Shown piece by piece: positions 14,711-26,673 of a DNA stretch of 64,000 bases (position 1 is the stretch's first letter; each line of letters begins with the position of its first letter). The stretch covers positions 3,027,103 to 3,091,102 of the forward strand of contig CM031870.1 in the NCBI GenBank assembly GCA_018697195.1, given 5' to 3'. The notes under the pieces are model-generated. The model made no database searches, was not told the DNA's origin, and saw nothing but the letters and a program-made list of their open reading frames with translations. The position numbers were made by a program, and so were the translations under genes. This DNA comes from Certhia americana. Its lineage: Eukaryota; Chordata; Aves; Passeriformes; Certhiidae.

Positions 14711-17700
14711 ATTGCTCGCTCCACACTGACAGTGTCTCACAGCTTTGAGGAGATTTGATCTTTTTCCAGTTAACCCAGCAACAGACACAAGGAAATAATT
14801 TCTAAATTCATAAAGAACCAGTTGTGATCATGAAAAGCACTTCAGTCAATGCTTCTAACTGATATGCTAATTAACAGAGATAACCAGTCTTAATCAAACT
14901 AATTACATTGCAGATTAAAGGTATTTGGAATTTAACACAGCTTCCCCTATGTATCTACATTACATTATGGTGACCTGAAGCAGGAACCTGGAATAAATAC
15001 TTTAATATGTTTCTTTAAAGAATTCTTAACACATCATTTAACCGCAGAACATAAAAGGCAAGAGTGAGTAAGAAGACATAATGGTTGTTATGATTTCTGC
15101 TCTTGTTTCTGTGGGGGGTGAAAAACCAACCCTCAGCTCTGGTAAAGATGAAGACACTTCTTGGGACCATTGGCTTGAATTACAGTTTGTTGTTCTTGTG
15201 AATGTCAGGCCAGTCCCAGGGCTTGGAGACACAGAGGTGACACTGGGAATACAGAGCCTAGTGTGCCTGGGACACCACAGGCACCACCTGCCACAGTGAC
15301 ACCCTTGTTATCCTGCAGGATCCATGTGACATACCAAGGGGTCTGTGTGACCAAGGATGGGGCTGTGTGTCCCAGCAGAGAGGATCAAGCCCCATCCCTG
15401 CAAGGTGACTGCTCCCCTAGGGATGCTTTGTGCCTTTCCCCACCCTGGAGGGTTTGGTGTCACTGGAACAGCACCAGCAAAGGCATCTGGGCAGGAGCCC
15501 CAGGGGTTTGAGTTTGGGTCAGGGCTGTGACCCTGAGCTCCTCAGCTCCCACTGCCCACCCACAGGGCTTAGCTGGCATCACAGAGCATCAGACAGACCC
15601 CCAACTGCCCTGCATAATTCTTCCTAGGAGAGCAGGTCCCACAAGGTGATCCTTAACTGCACAGTGCATGAAATCACCGTCTGTGTTCAGAGGTGTTTTA
15701 TTTACTGACTTTGTTGTGAAATTCTCACTGCTCCTCTTAGATTGCAACCTGTTTGCTCTTCCCATTTCTGATACTGAGTGGTGTCTTCCTTTGTGACCTT
15801 CTGTGCCAGAGTTGTATGTGAGACCACCTGACGCTGGTCTGAGGTGCAGAATGTTAAAATGATGGCCTATAAAACATTGTCTGTACCCATTATTTCCTTC
15901 TGCATTATGTTAGTTTGCTTTTGCATTCTCACAATAACAAATGCCACAGCAGGATCACAGTGTCACCAATGCCAAGAGGTTTCCATGGTATAGAAAAGTA
16001 AGAATATTAAACTGTTAAATATCTGTAGAAGCTGGAAGGAAAACAATGGAGTAATTTTATTTTAATTACCACCCTCACATTGTCTCGTAAGGTCAATTTG
16101 AGATGCATTTATTTAAACTAATTAACCAAAATGCTTGTAAACATGGTATTTGTTCTTCTTCTTTAGAGAAAAAGAGCTGAGAATGACAAGGCAAGTAGAG
16201 CTTCTCTGCGCTACATGAATTAATACCCACACGTGGACATGCATGGAAGAAAAACTACAGGGGAAAGAAATGGTGGAGGAATCCTTCCTGTATATTGTCT
16301 TTACAGCAGTAAATTAGGTGAAAACACTGAATGTTTCTCATTAGTCCTGGTACAACCCTGGTATCAGCCACGAAAATGAGAAAAAAACAAAAGAAAAAAA
16401 AGTTGATTTCAGGTGTATCTGAATAATGCAGTCATTGACACAGTCACTTTTAAGCTGACTGTTCATGTACCTAGACTAAGAGATACAACAATTTGGTATT
16501 TTTAGGCCAAATCAGAAGTTATATTTAACACAGTGTAAATTGTGCCAATTACATTCCCAAAAGTCCTTAGGACTACCTCACCCTGTCCCTTGTGAGATGT
16601 GCAACAACATGAAATGGTTGTAACACAGGACGTGCCCATGTGAAGAGGCAAATTAAATGCCTGATTAAAGAAGTTAGTACCCTCACTGTTTGTTCTCATC
16701 CTCTTCTTTAATTAGCTTCTTAATTGCTCACTAGTTCTAGCAGCTTGGTAAAAGAGCACATCTGCACAGATGTAGCAGGAGCTTTTACTTGTATGGATAC
16801 TTGCAGATGCTTGGCTTTAGATTTCTTGACCTATTTTAGATTGATTTCCCTTCGAGATGTGAGTCCCTTGCCTAAATCCAGGCATCTGGCACCATGAGAG
16901 GTGATTGGGGTGATGATAATGGTTGGGCACACGACACAAGGCACAATGCAGAGCTGTGTCCTCCTGGAGCTGCAGCTGGGGGATGTGGGATGGTGTGGAT
17001 TGTCTAAAACAACACCAGACTACAGCCTGAGTCACTGTCAGCATCCACAACACCCAGAGAAGCTGAAGATTAATGGCAAGAGACACAAAGTGAGGAAGAT
17101 CTGATGGCACCTTGGATGATGCAGGTGTCAGGCAGGTTCATCCAGGCTCTCAGCCACCAGTGCAGCAAGCCTGAGTGTGACAATGAACAGAAAGGATTGC
17201 ACTGAGAGCAGGGAATGGCATTAGACTGTTTTCTAATTTTTATCCTTTAATTCAGTTTTTCCTGTAAATATATTCTAGACATGCCTGTTGGGTCCTTACA
17301 GCAAGTAGCAGGATTAATCCAACCCCTATTTCCATGTAAACATTCTTTTAACAGGCAGATGAATTTTTAAATTCCATCTTGTAGTATCAATTGAATTTTT
17401 CTGCCAGCACAGAGAATGTTTTTATTCTGTCCTTTCACTTGCTTAAAAAGGCCTCTGGCTTGAACATCTCTGGGAGCCAAGTAATCTGTTCAGAGCTACT
17501 TTCTAACAAATGTAAGAATTTACTGCCATTTTTTCTTGCTGATCTTGATATGATATTAAAATGAGAGCCGAGTTTCTAAGAGAAAGCTGAAACACACACA
17601 AATAACACGGAGTTAAAATGCAGCTGAACAGCCACAGGCAGCTAGAAGAAGGTGCAAAATATCACATGGTAGAGACACTCCTGTAATCAGGAATTTCTTA

Positions 17701-18107
17701 AATCACACCAATCTATTGAGAGAGTGAACCTCAATCCTAAGTGCCCCTGGCCCTGTTATGTGTTTTGTCAGTGCAGTCAGTGCTTGCTCTCTTCTGTTTA
17801 ATGGGAGTCTGGGCAGGACACTGAAGCTGTCCTGATCTGTGCTCCTCTAAGGAATCATATTTACCTGGAAAATTACTCTGAAAGTCAGATGTAAACTTCA
17901 GTGTAATGAACATTTCCTCAAAGCAACAAATAAGGACATTCTTATTTTGAGAAATAATAATTACTCTGGCCATCTGTCCTGTCTGTATTCCAGTCCTGAG
18001 TATTGGAGGATCAGAGGGGATTTCCTTGGATACTTGGGCTGACTGAACACCAATCCATCACTTCAGTAAATTTAGCTTTTGCTGATTCTGTTATTGATGA
18101 CTGCATG

Positions 18108-18175
18108 TAACTACTATAATAAACTAACTACTACAATGTGCTAACCGCTATAATTTATTAACTACCATAATATAT
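18108..18175. repeat. 17-bp tandem repeat, four copies
   Basis: Four adjacent 17-base units start at 18108, 18125, 18142 and 18159. Each begins TAAC and follows TAACTACTATAAT with diverged last bases. The period is exact, with no indels, while the copies differ at several positions, so the array is small and fairly old. Confidence 0.85.
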
Positions 18176-18497
18176 TGACCTTTTTGTTGATAAAAAGTTC
18201 CATGTGCAGGAAATAATTTTCCATTCGCTGACATCATTACTGATGACCTGCTCTGTTACCCTTTAGTAAACTAGAGCAACTCCAGGAACACTGGGTTTTT
18301 TTCTATTAAACTGATTAATAAAGGGTTCAACATGGAAAATTCCTAAACTCCTTAACTTTTAGACCAAGTTAAAAGCATTCAACAGCTTGTAGGAGTAGCC
18401 AACAATGAACTGCCACCAGATAAGAGTTTGTAAGAGTTCTTGAATTGCTTTGAGTAAGGAAGCATTAACCTTAAAACTGGACTGGAACTGAAGCACC

Positions 18498-18568
18498 AAA
18501 AAAAAAAACAAAAAAAAAAAAACAAAAAAAACCAAAAAAAAAAAAAAAAAAAAAACCAAAAGAAGGAA
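18498..18568. repeat. A-rich tract with regular C interruptions
   Basis: About 70 bases of A broken by single or double C, with the longest run about 22 A. It might be the tail of an old retroposed copy, but the sequence before it (18360-18497) matches nothing I recognise and no target duplication was found. Confidence 0.9.
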
Positions 18569-19703
18569 AAACCAAAATGCTCCTACAAGAGGCAATTGCT
18601 TGCAAAGGAAGCTGCTGATAAACACAGGCTCATCAACAGCCTCATCAAATGCCACTCTACTGAAAAACTAATTTTGATTTTTTTCCCTTATTCTGAATGA
18701 CAATGAGTTTGTGATGAAAAAATTACCATCCTTTCCAATAGGTTATGAATGTCATAGAAGAAACACTAATGCCAAAAATCTGCTTTAATTACTGGATCTG
18801 ATCATGGTTAATTTAACCAATTTTAAAAGTTAAAAAAAAAAGAAAGTCAAAGAATGTCTGTGTTTTTTTACATCAGCAAAAGCTCAAGTTCTACTCCACA
18901 GCTTACCACAGTGTCTTCTGAAGAATATCTGTACTGAATCACTCCAGGAGAAGTGGAATTTTACACATTTCTGGCCACAACACTGATGCCAGCATCTGCC
19001 CTTCTTGCTGCTGTGAGCTGGAGATGCCCAACAGGAACAGGGACTAAAGGCAGAAATGGATGGCTGGGTAATTTACCACTGTGGGTTTAGGATGCTGTTT
19101 GATAGGAGCTGTACTCTGAACCAGATTCCTCTTCTCAGAAAGCACCTGCCTTGGGAGGATCCCTCAAGACACAGCACCAGCTCAGGGTACAGATCAGTCA
19201 CTTTCCTGTTAGATGTCACTGCAATAACAATCCAGTGCAGGTTACCTGATTCACATTTATCCTCATTCACCTGAAAATCCACACCTGGCCTCACTCCTTA
19301 ACCTGCCTGCAACCCTTCCAGCCCACCCCTTCTCCTTCTGAGATTCTATAATACATACTTACAAAAATTTCTTAGTAGGATATTTTATCTTCAAGATCTT
19401 TTATTTACATCAGCTAAAGACACAGCATCCAAGTGGTATTTATATTCCTGTGATTTTTATCATCTCATTGTAGGAGATGACAAGTTGATTGCAAGATATG
19501 AAATTCATCTGCATAAAACCCTTTGTGAAAATGCACAGGAAGGTGAATCTCAGTAACAAAGTAAATTAAAACATACTGTATTTGAGCACAATGAGTGAAC
19601 ATGTCAGAACATGCAAAGGAAAAAGCAGACCTGTCATAGTGACAGCTGTAAGATTCAAAGGTGCTGCTTTTCATTCCATCACTTTCACCATCAGAAAATT
19701 AGT

Positions 19704-20190
19704 ATCATAGAATCACAGAATCATTTAGGCTGGGAAACCCTCTAAGATCATCAAGCCCAGCCCCTTAACCCTGCACTGACAAGGCCAGCACTGAACCCTG
19801 TCCCCACGTGGCTCATCTGCATATCTTAAATTCCTTCAGGGATGGAGATTCCACTGCCTATTCCAAAACCTTTTTGGTGAAGAAATTGTTCCTAGTGTCC
19901 AACTTAAACCTCTCTTGGTGCAACTTGAGACAATTTCCTCTTGTCCTGTCCCTTGTTTCCAGGGAGCAGAGCCTGATCAGAGCAGTCCTCCTGCCTGCAC
20001 CCTCCTGTCGGGGAGTTGTGCAGAGCAGAAGGCCCCCCTGAGCCTCCTTTTCTCCAGACTGAGCCCCCTCCAGCTCCCTCAGCTGCTCCTGGTGCTCCAG
20101 ACCCTTCCCCAGCTCTGTTCCCATCCCTGGACACGCTCCAGTCCCTCAATGTTCTTCCTGGAGTGAGGGCTGGGTGCTGACACATTTACA
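19704..20190 (-). mobile_element. CR1 LINE, second subfamily (about 490 bp)
   Basis: The plus strand begins ATCATAGAATCACAGAATCA, then TTTAGGCTGGGAAACCCTCT, AAGATCATCAAGCCCAGCC, GGTGAAGAAATTGTTCCTAG, CCTCCTTTTCTCCAGACTGA and GGACACGCTCCAGTCCCTCA. The TTTAGG start and the CAACTTGAGACAATTTCCTC block mark a different CR1 subfamily from the copies at 24796 and 61871. A minus-strand ORF2 relic (LRELEGAQSGEKE then FKLDTRNNFFTKKV) is visible. It has the same orientation as SDK1. Confidence 0.95.
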
Positions 20191-23100
20191 TCCCTCGTGT
20201 CTCTGCTGTCCCTGGGACTCCATCCTCACCTGCCCCAAGACAAGAGACCCCAGGAGCTCCTTAGCACAGCCTCCCTCAAACTCTGCTGCCACCAGGCTCA
20301 CCTCCAGGGAGCCTGGTTTTATCCCTTTCCTGCTTCAAATCCAGTGCAATAAGAGGGAAGAAATTCTCCAAATAGGAAGTGCTTTGAGGAGCAAGGAGAT
20401 TGTGCCAAACTGACCTCCAAAATTACAGAAATTGGCTGCCGTCACTTCAATTATAGCTTATGTGCATCTTGTAACACCCTGTGAAATCATTTATATGTTG
20501 GCCTGTTTCAGAACTCAATATATTTGACCCCATTAAAGAAGGATTCTGTTTTCCAAGCATATGAAATAGTGTTCATAAACATACCCATTAGAAAACTAGA
20601 AGCAACCCGTTTAGCTGGGAACAGCCTTCCAGAAATGCTGATCCAGCTACCAGTACTTTTCTTATCTTTATTGATACACTTATTTTTTCCATATAACTTC
20701 ACCCATCTATGATGCTGGGTTTTGTAATTGCTGGTGGCTGCAATTCCCCAACATTAATCTTTCCCAAATTATGTAGAGTTACTGTGTTTATTTTAAACCA
20801 CCTCTGGTTATGCACATCTCAAAAATGTCATTTCATGCATCGCCATATTTGTATTGTCACCCTGATCCTTCTGTGTTTACAGTTCCAGTTTCAATGGGAG
20901 AGTTCACAAATCTCTCAGCATACAGACAGATGATCTGAAGTGTCAAATTATGCAGCTTTGAGAGTCTCCATGAGTCACCTGAGCCATGGCAGCTGACTCT
21001 GTGTATCCTCTTAATCTGCTCAATTTACCGAGCAAATCATATAAACTGATTTATCTTCAAGGTTGTCACCAAAGGCTTATAATTATGTATAACAAAAATA
21101 ATTTAAGCTACACATTATAGTTTGCAACTGGGGTGAGGAAAGAACAAATGCATCATTACTAAATCTCACAACAAACTTTAGTTTCTATTTTAGATTTCAA
21201 ACAAGGACCATCCTCCTCATAGCTTTGTTTTCCCCTAGAAGGGATGTGAGGTGGTAGTTTTGGACTCAGAACTGCTAATATTAAGATGAAAGCTTTCCAA
21301 TAAACCTCTCCAAAGGCAGAGAGCACTGAGGCAGGAGTGCTGCTGGTTCTGGGATGGGGGCAAAGTGAGGAGCAGAGCACTAGGAACTGCTGACCCTGCT
21401 TGGAGCCAGTAAGAGATGAAAGCCAAGACAGGTCATGGAACAGGACATCCCAAAGAATGCAAAGAATCCAGTGGAAGCCCAGTAGTCCTTGATTATGCCA
21501 CAGTGTTAAACCATCTGCAGTGTGAAGTGAGGTTAAGCCAACAGCTCTTGAGGGGAGTTTATTGAGGTCTGCCCTGCACCTCTGGCTGTACAAGTTATCT
21601 TGAGCTTTTCCTCACCTGCACCATCCTGAGAGGCCTCTGAGCCTGGCTCAGGATCAGCCAGGAGCTGAATGACAGGAGAAAGGAAGAGAATCTTCAGGAA
21701 AGACAGAGACTGGGTTTTTACCTTATTGCTTTAACACTAAAGCTCACATTCTGGAGACCAAGCTGATAAACACAGCAGAGCCCACAGCTGCTCTCAGCTT
21801 TGGAACAACTCAGTTCACACTTTGAAGGATCCAAACCCATGGATGGAAAGCACTTCTGGGGAAACTGGGGTGCCTGACACGAAAGCTGGAACATCACCAC
21901 TCAGGTGGCACGATGATTCCAAGTCTTACAAAGTTACTCTGTTCCTCTTTTGACTTAGCTAGGGGAAAAAAAGCAGTGCAGGAAACCAAAAAAAAGAAAG
22001 GTCTGCGGCAAACCAAAAACAGACCAGGGAACTTCCAGGTGAGCTGAGCCTTTGCCACTTCTCCTGGACTGGTTACTGCAAATATGATCTAATCCATGGA
22101 AAGGCCTCCTGAAAGAAAAGACAATTTATGGATCATGGCTTTAAAATGGGCAGGGGAAGATGGACTGATGGAAAGATGAAGAGAAAAAAGATGGAAGATA
22201 AAGGAAAACTGAGATATATAAGAATCAATAAAGAAGTAGTAAATATTTATCTAATAAGGCTGGGAAAAAGGTGAAGACTACTAAAAAATAATTATCAGCT
22301 GGATATAATTATTAACTGCACTTTTCAATACTTTCCACTTCTTTAAGTCTTCCTAGCACATCATCTTTCATTCTAATTCTGGTTTTTCTCCTTAAAAGCC
22401 AATGAAGCCTTGCAAAGAGGTTTTCATCTTTTTAACTGGATGAGAAATACATCTCAGATGTCTCTTAAGTGGTTGCTTACTTTCAGTTCTTTATTCTTTT
22501 ACTCCTGTGACACTCTCCTTCAAGGACTTTTCTGTATTAGAAGGCACTGAATGACAATTAATTTAGTGCACTTATCACATTTGTACTGGCTAGATACTCT
22601 CCAGATTCCTGAGCAGGGATAATTCTGCTCTCAACAAAGGCAGATCCAGTATTTTTGGTGCAACAGTAAGAAGATGTTATTTAATAAGTGAAAATTCTTC
22701 CCAGGAGATTAAAATGAAAACCATGAAGAATTGCTTGAGATGGCAAATGGCTGCACAAAATTTTATTTGAAGTTCTGTTTTCCGTCAGCAGTATAATTCT
22801 GTGTGACAATTTGAGCATGAATCTGACTATAATGCAAACACTTACAATGATTAAAGTATTTAGATGAAAAGTCTTCCTAATTTAACAGACATTTTTGACA
22901 AGAAGAGAAGGCGTAGAAATCTGCAATTGGTGCTTAAGGGGAAAAAATGTGAATATATCTCAAAATCTTCCTTTCCTGGTCACTGCACTGTTGAACTGTT
23001 CACATTTTCAATAGCTATTTGGACAAATTAAAGCCAAATTTTCTGTTACAGTTTTAAATAGTGACCTTATACTTTCTGCCACTGTAAAACAATGTCTAAT

Positions 23101-24795
23101 GTGATTTGCTGTGTTCCCTGTTTAGTGATTCTGATTATACATTAGATCTGTGCACAGGAACAAACAGCAGTCAGATAAAATCAATGCAGCAACAAGATTC
23201 CTGTTTAAATGAAAAGCATCTCAAACCTGCTTTGCCATGCAAACAATCACTGAGTGGTACTTTTTCTCAATGTCTACTTATGATGCAAGACAAAATGGGA
23301 AAATCAATGCCCTTCAACAGAGGGAGCATCAGTGTCTCTGCAACCACAGCAAATGACCCATTCCTGTTCCTTATCACAGCCATGACACTCTTGTAGAGCT
23401 TTAAAAACACATTCCCAGCAATGTCAGTCAGCAGAGGAAACCTCTTTAGTGACCCTTCAGTAGGAAAGAGGTTATAAAGCTTTTCACAAACGGTTCTCAT
23501 GTTCTACTCACAGACCGAGAAAAATCTACCAGGATATTGATTGGTTTATTCTATCAGAAAGCAAAAAAGTAAAAAGTATACAAATATAAAATCCCCTGAC
23601 AACAGCAAAATTCACTGGAAATGTTACTTTTGGAAAAAATATCTGTGATTTCTTTGAGTTTGATCATACAATTAATCCTTTTTTCTAATAAAGGAATAAT
23701 TTTACCCAGACCAATCAAAGCAACTCACAAAGTATTAGAGATTTGGAGAAGGTTGGATAAAGTTGTTCAATATATTTCATTCTAAACAAATTTTTCCAAA
23801 AAATTTTGCACTGGGGCTAAACTGAAGCTACACAATGTACACATTTGCCACTGATGGTAATTATATCCTGCTGTACATCTTACTGATCTTGCCTACATTT
23901 GTAAATGAATGGTGTAAGCCAATCCATTTATCTCTGAAGTCATTAACTACTTAAGACTGTTCAGAAAGCTACTGAGAGAGCGTTGTTAAGATTAAAAATA
24001 GAATGGTTTCATGTAATTTTCAACGTCAGTATCGAGCGTAGAAAAACTGAATGAAGGGTTAATTTGCACAAGGAAAGAAAGCCAAATAAGAGATGACACT
24101 TGGGCTATGAGACCATCTTCAGGCTGTGGAAAAAAAATTGAATATATTTTCTCATAGCCCTAAGAAGAGCTTACAGCTGAAATGTCTTCTCTAATCTTAT
24201 TGTTTATTTATAATCTGCATTTATTATCCTCTTTGCTTTTATTTTGCTGCTAACATCCTCCTGCAGGACCCTATTTGTCTCCAGATGTTGATCAGTGTAC
24301 ATTCTTTTTGCTAAGTGTCTTCTGGATCTAAAGCCTTTTTCATACTGGGATTTGGTAATCAAACCCTTTTCTATCTTCCCTGCTTGGGTGAAGCCTCCTC
24401 CTGCAGGAACAAGAACTGACACTCACTGGAGTTACACGTCATGTGAACACATGCTGTTGAATTTTTCTGTATGAGATTTTGCAAATATGCTTTATTGTAA
24501 TATTCTGGTCGGGAAGAAAAAATGGAAAAATTAGAGTTCAGTCCACTCCCTTCCTTAGTGTGGTGCACATGCACTCATTTGATACTTTATGAAATTGGAT
24601 TTTGACTGCTGTAATTTCAGACACTTAATTACAATTACCAGCTCTGTTTTTAAAGAAACTGTAATTCAGTTGCACTGTCCAAAAGGCTTCCTCCTGAAGA
24701 AAGTGGTAAATACAACATTGCCCAGAATTTTTTACCTAATATCTTAGATGTCTTTGCTATTTAGGATGGAAAATAATCATCAGGCATGGAAGTAT
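20191..24795 (-). other. SDK1: SDK1 intron 4, segment
   Basis: About 4.6 kb. The first 150 bases (20191-20340) are GC-richer and may be a further diverged part of the neighbouring CR1. The minus-strand open frame of 144 codons at 21159-21593 has no recognisable similarity or exon borders. Nothing else was seen. Confidence 0.7.
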
Positions 24796-25332
24796 TCATA
24801 GAATCCAGAATGCTTTGGGTTGGAAGAGACTTTAAGGATCATCCAGTTCCACCTCCTGCCATGGCAGGGACACCTTCCAGTCTCCCAGGGTGCTCCAAGC
24901 CATATCCAAACTGGCCTTGGACCCTTCCAGGGATCCAGGGGCAGCCACAGCTTCTCTGGGCACCCTGTGACAGGGCCTGCCCACCCTCACAGGGAAGAGT
25001 TTCTTTCTTATATTCAATCTATCTCTGCCCTATGAGAGTTCCCCTTTGTCCTGTCCCTCCATCCCTTATCCCAATAGACTCTCCAGCTCTCTTGGAGCCT
25101 CTTTAGGCACTGGAAGTGGCTCTAAAGTCTCTCTGGAGCCTCCTCTTCTCCAGTCTGGACCTTGGAGCATCTCTGTGGCCTCTTCTGGACTCTCCCCAAC
25201 AGCTCCACCCCCTTCCCATGCAAGGGCCCTAGGGCTGGAGGCAGCTCTGAAGGTGAGTTCTCACCTGAGCAGAGTAGAGAGGCAGAATCCCCCTCTCAAC
25301 CTGCTGGGCAGGCTGGTTTTGATGCAGTTTTA
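24796..25332 (-). mobile_element. CR1 LINE, longest copy in the window (about 540 bp)
   Basis: Read on the plus strand it begins TCATAGAATCCAGAATGCTT, passes GGTTGGAAGAGACTTTAAGG, CCTGCCCACCCTCACAGGGA and CTGGAGCCTCCTCTTCTCCA, then GAGCAGAGTAGAGAGGCAGA, and ends near TTTTGATGCAGTTTT. On the minus strand the ORF2 C-terminal relic RKKLFPVRVGRPCHRVPREA is readable. It is 5'-truncated and in the same orientation as SDK1. Confidence 0.95.
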
Positions 25333-26424
25333 CAAGTATTCAATAAATTCCTCCAAAGAGAAATGTTTAGTTTTACGTTTCCATCTGCTCTCCCCTGACC
25401 AAACAAGGAGGTTTTAAGGGCTGACCTTCAAATAACCCAGGGAACTGCTAAAGTTTGAAGTCTTCAAGAGAAGAAGAAGCTGATGAACTGTGTTTTAACC
25501 CAGGAAAATATCCCATGCTAAACATGGCTGCTCAGTGCCTCTTTTGATGATTCAGGAGTTATTGCCATGGATTGATGCACAGCTAATCCCCCTCCTGAGG
25601 AAAGTGTCTTCACAACACATTAAACTTTAATCAGCTCACAGCAGTGATCAGGGGGCAAATTGGGAAAATGCTTCAGCCCACATACAGGGGAGTAAAAGAA
25701 TTTGGGACATTTCTGCCACTTGTATCAGCAAAGGCTCAGAATTTTTGTCCACTCAATAAATTTGCTTAGAGATTTCAAGGCATTTCTGTATCAGCAAATG
25801 CCACAATGTGTAATCAGTTCTATCAGGAACATCTGCAGAGGGATGGGTGACTCCTAACCCTGAGAAAAGGTTGGGTTTTAGTGATGAAAGGACAATTTAT
25901 TTCAGGTATAAAATATCTAGGTATAAGCATGCCCACTTCACTAATGCCCAGCTGTATCTGTTAGGAGACACCCTCAGTGTAACACTCAGGGAACCTTTTT
26001 CTAACTTATTCCTTTGTGGAACAGCCCAGAAACAAAGATACAAGAAATAAAAAGAAATAAGAGAAGCATAGCTTGACCTCTCTCTGGAGCAAGTTTAGAG
26101 AGTCCAATGATAACCCTGAAAGTTCCTACAGAAAGTTTTTACTTTCTTTTTTTGCCATCCAGAATTCCTGGACTCAAACACTCTTCCTCTATCAGAGAAA
26201 GTGCCCCCTCTTTACCATTAAATTGCTGGCCAAGTTTGGGTTTCTTTCCTGCTTTGTCAGTGCCAAGCTACAAAAAATCCTTTTGGTTTTTTTTTGCAAT
26301 AATCCTCATGTGATCTGTTCAAAAGAAATCAAATCTATGATTACATAAAGGTGCATAATAATTTTAATAATGTTTAGTGACAGAAAAGAAAAAAAAAAAA
26401 GAAAAAGGTAAACTTATGGAGGCT
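25333..26424 (-). other. SDK1: SDK1 intron 4, segment between two CR1 copies
   Basis: About 1.1 kb of unique-looking sequence, ending in an A-rich stretch near 26380-26406. Nothing else was recognised. Confidence 0.7.
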
Positions 26425-26673
26425 GACAACATCAGCAGGTTCAAAGCAGGATTAGAGAAACACATGGACAGCAAGTCTGTAACCAAATACTAGAAGAGCT
26501 GGCAGGAATTAACTCTCCAGCATTCCTAACCCAAAAATTCTGGATGCTGGAGGAGAAAAAGGGACAACAACTGCCTGCTCTCCCTGAGGAGCATCTCATT
26601 TTCCTGGTGGCAGGACAGAATGTTTGGCTCAATGGACCATTAGTCTGAGCCAACAGGGCATTTCTTATGTTCT
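26425..26673 (+). mobile_element. CR1-like LINE 3' end, diverged subfamily
   Basis: The start resembles the CR1/L3 3' region (CAGGTTCAAAGCAGGATTAGAGAAA). The end has GGCTCAATGGACCATTAGTC, TGAGCCAACAGGGCATTTCT and TATGTTCT, the hallmark of a CR1 lineage ending in a TATGTTCT-type motif rather than the ATTCTATG octamers of the commoner copies. It is antisense to SDK1. Subfamily is uncertain. Confidence 0.75.

Larger units (their letters stand above)
14711..19703 (-). other. SDK1: SDK1 intron 4, segment
   Basis: About 5 kb containing the 17-bp tandem repeat and the A-rich tract. A GC-richer stretch at 15080-15660 holds several overlapping short open frames but no codon pattern or splice borders that would support an exon. 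Confidence 0.7.

Noticed and set aside
21159..21593. 144-codon minus-strand frame
   Set aside because: No known similarity, no Ig or FNIII motif and no splice borders.
24786..25417. Several overlapping proline/serine-rich frames
   Set aside because: They are antisense readings of the CR1 copy at 24796-25332.
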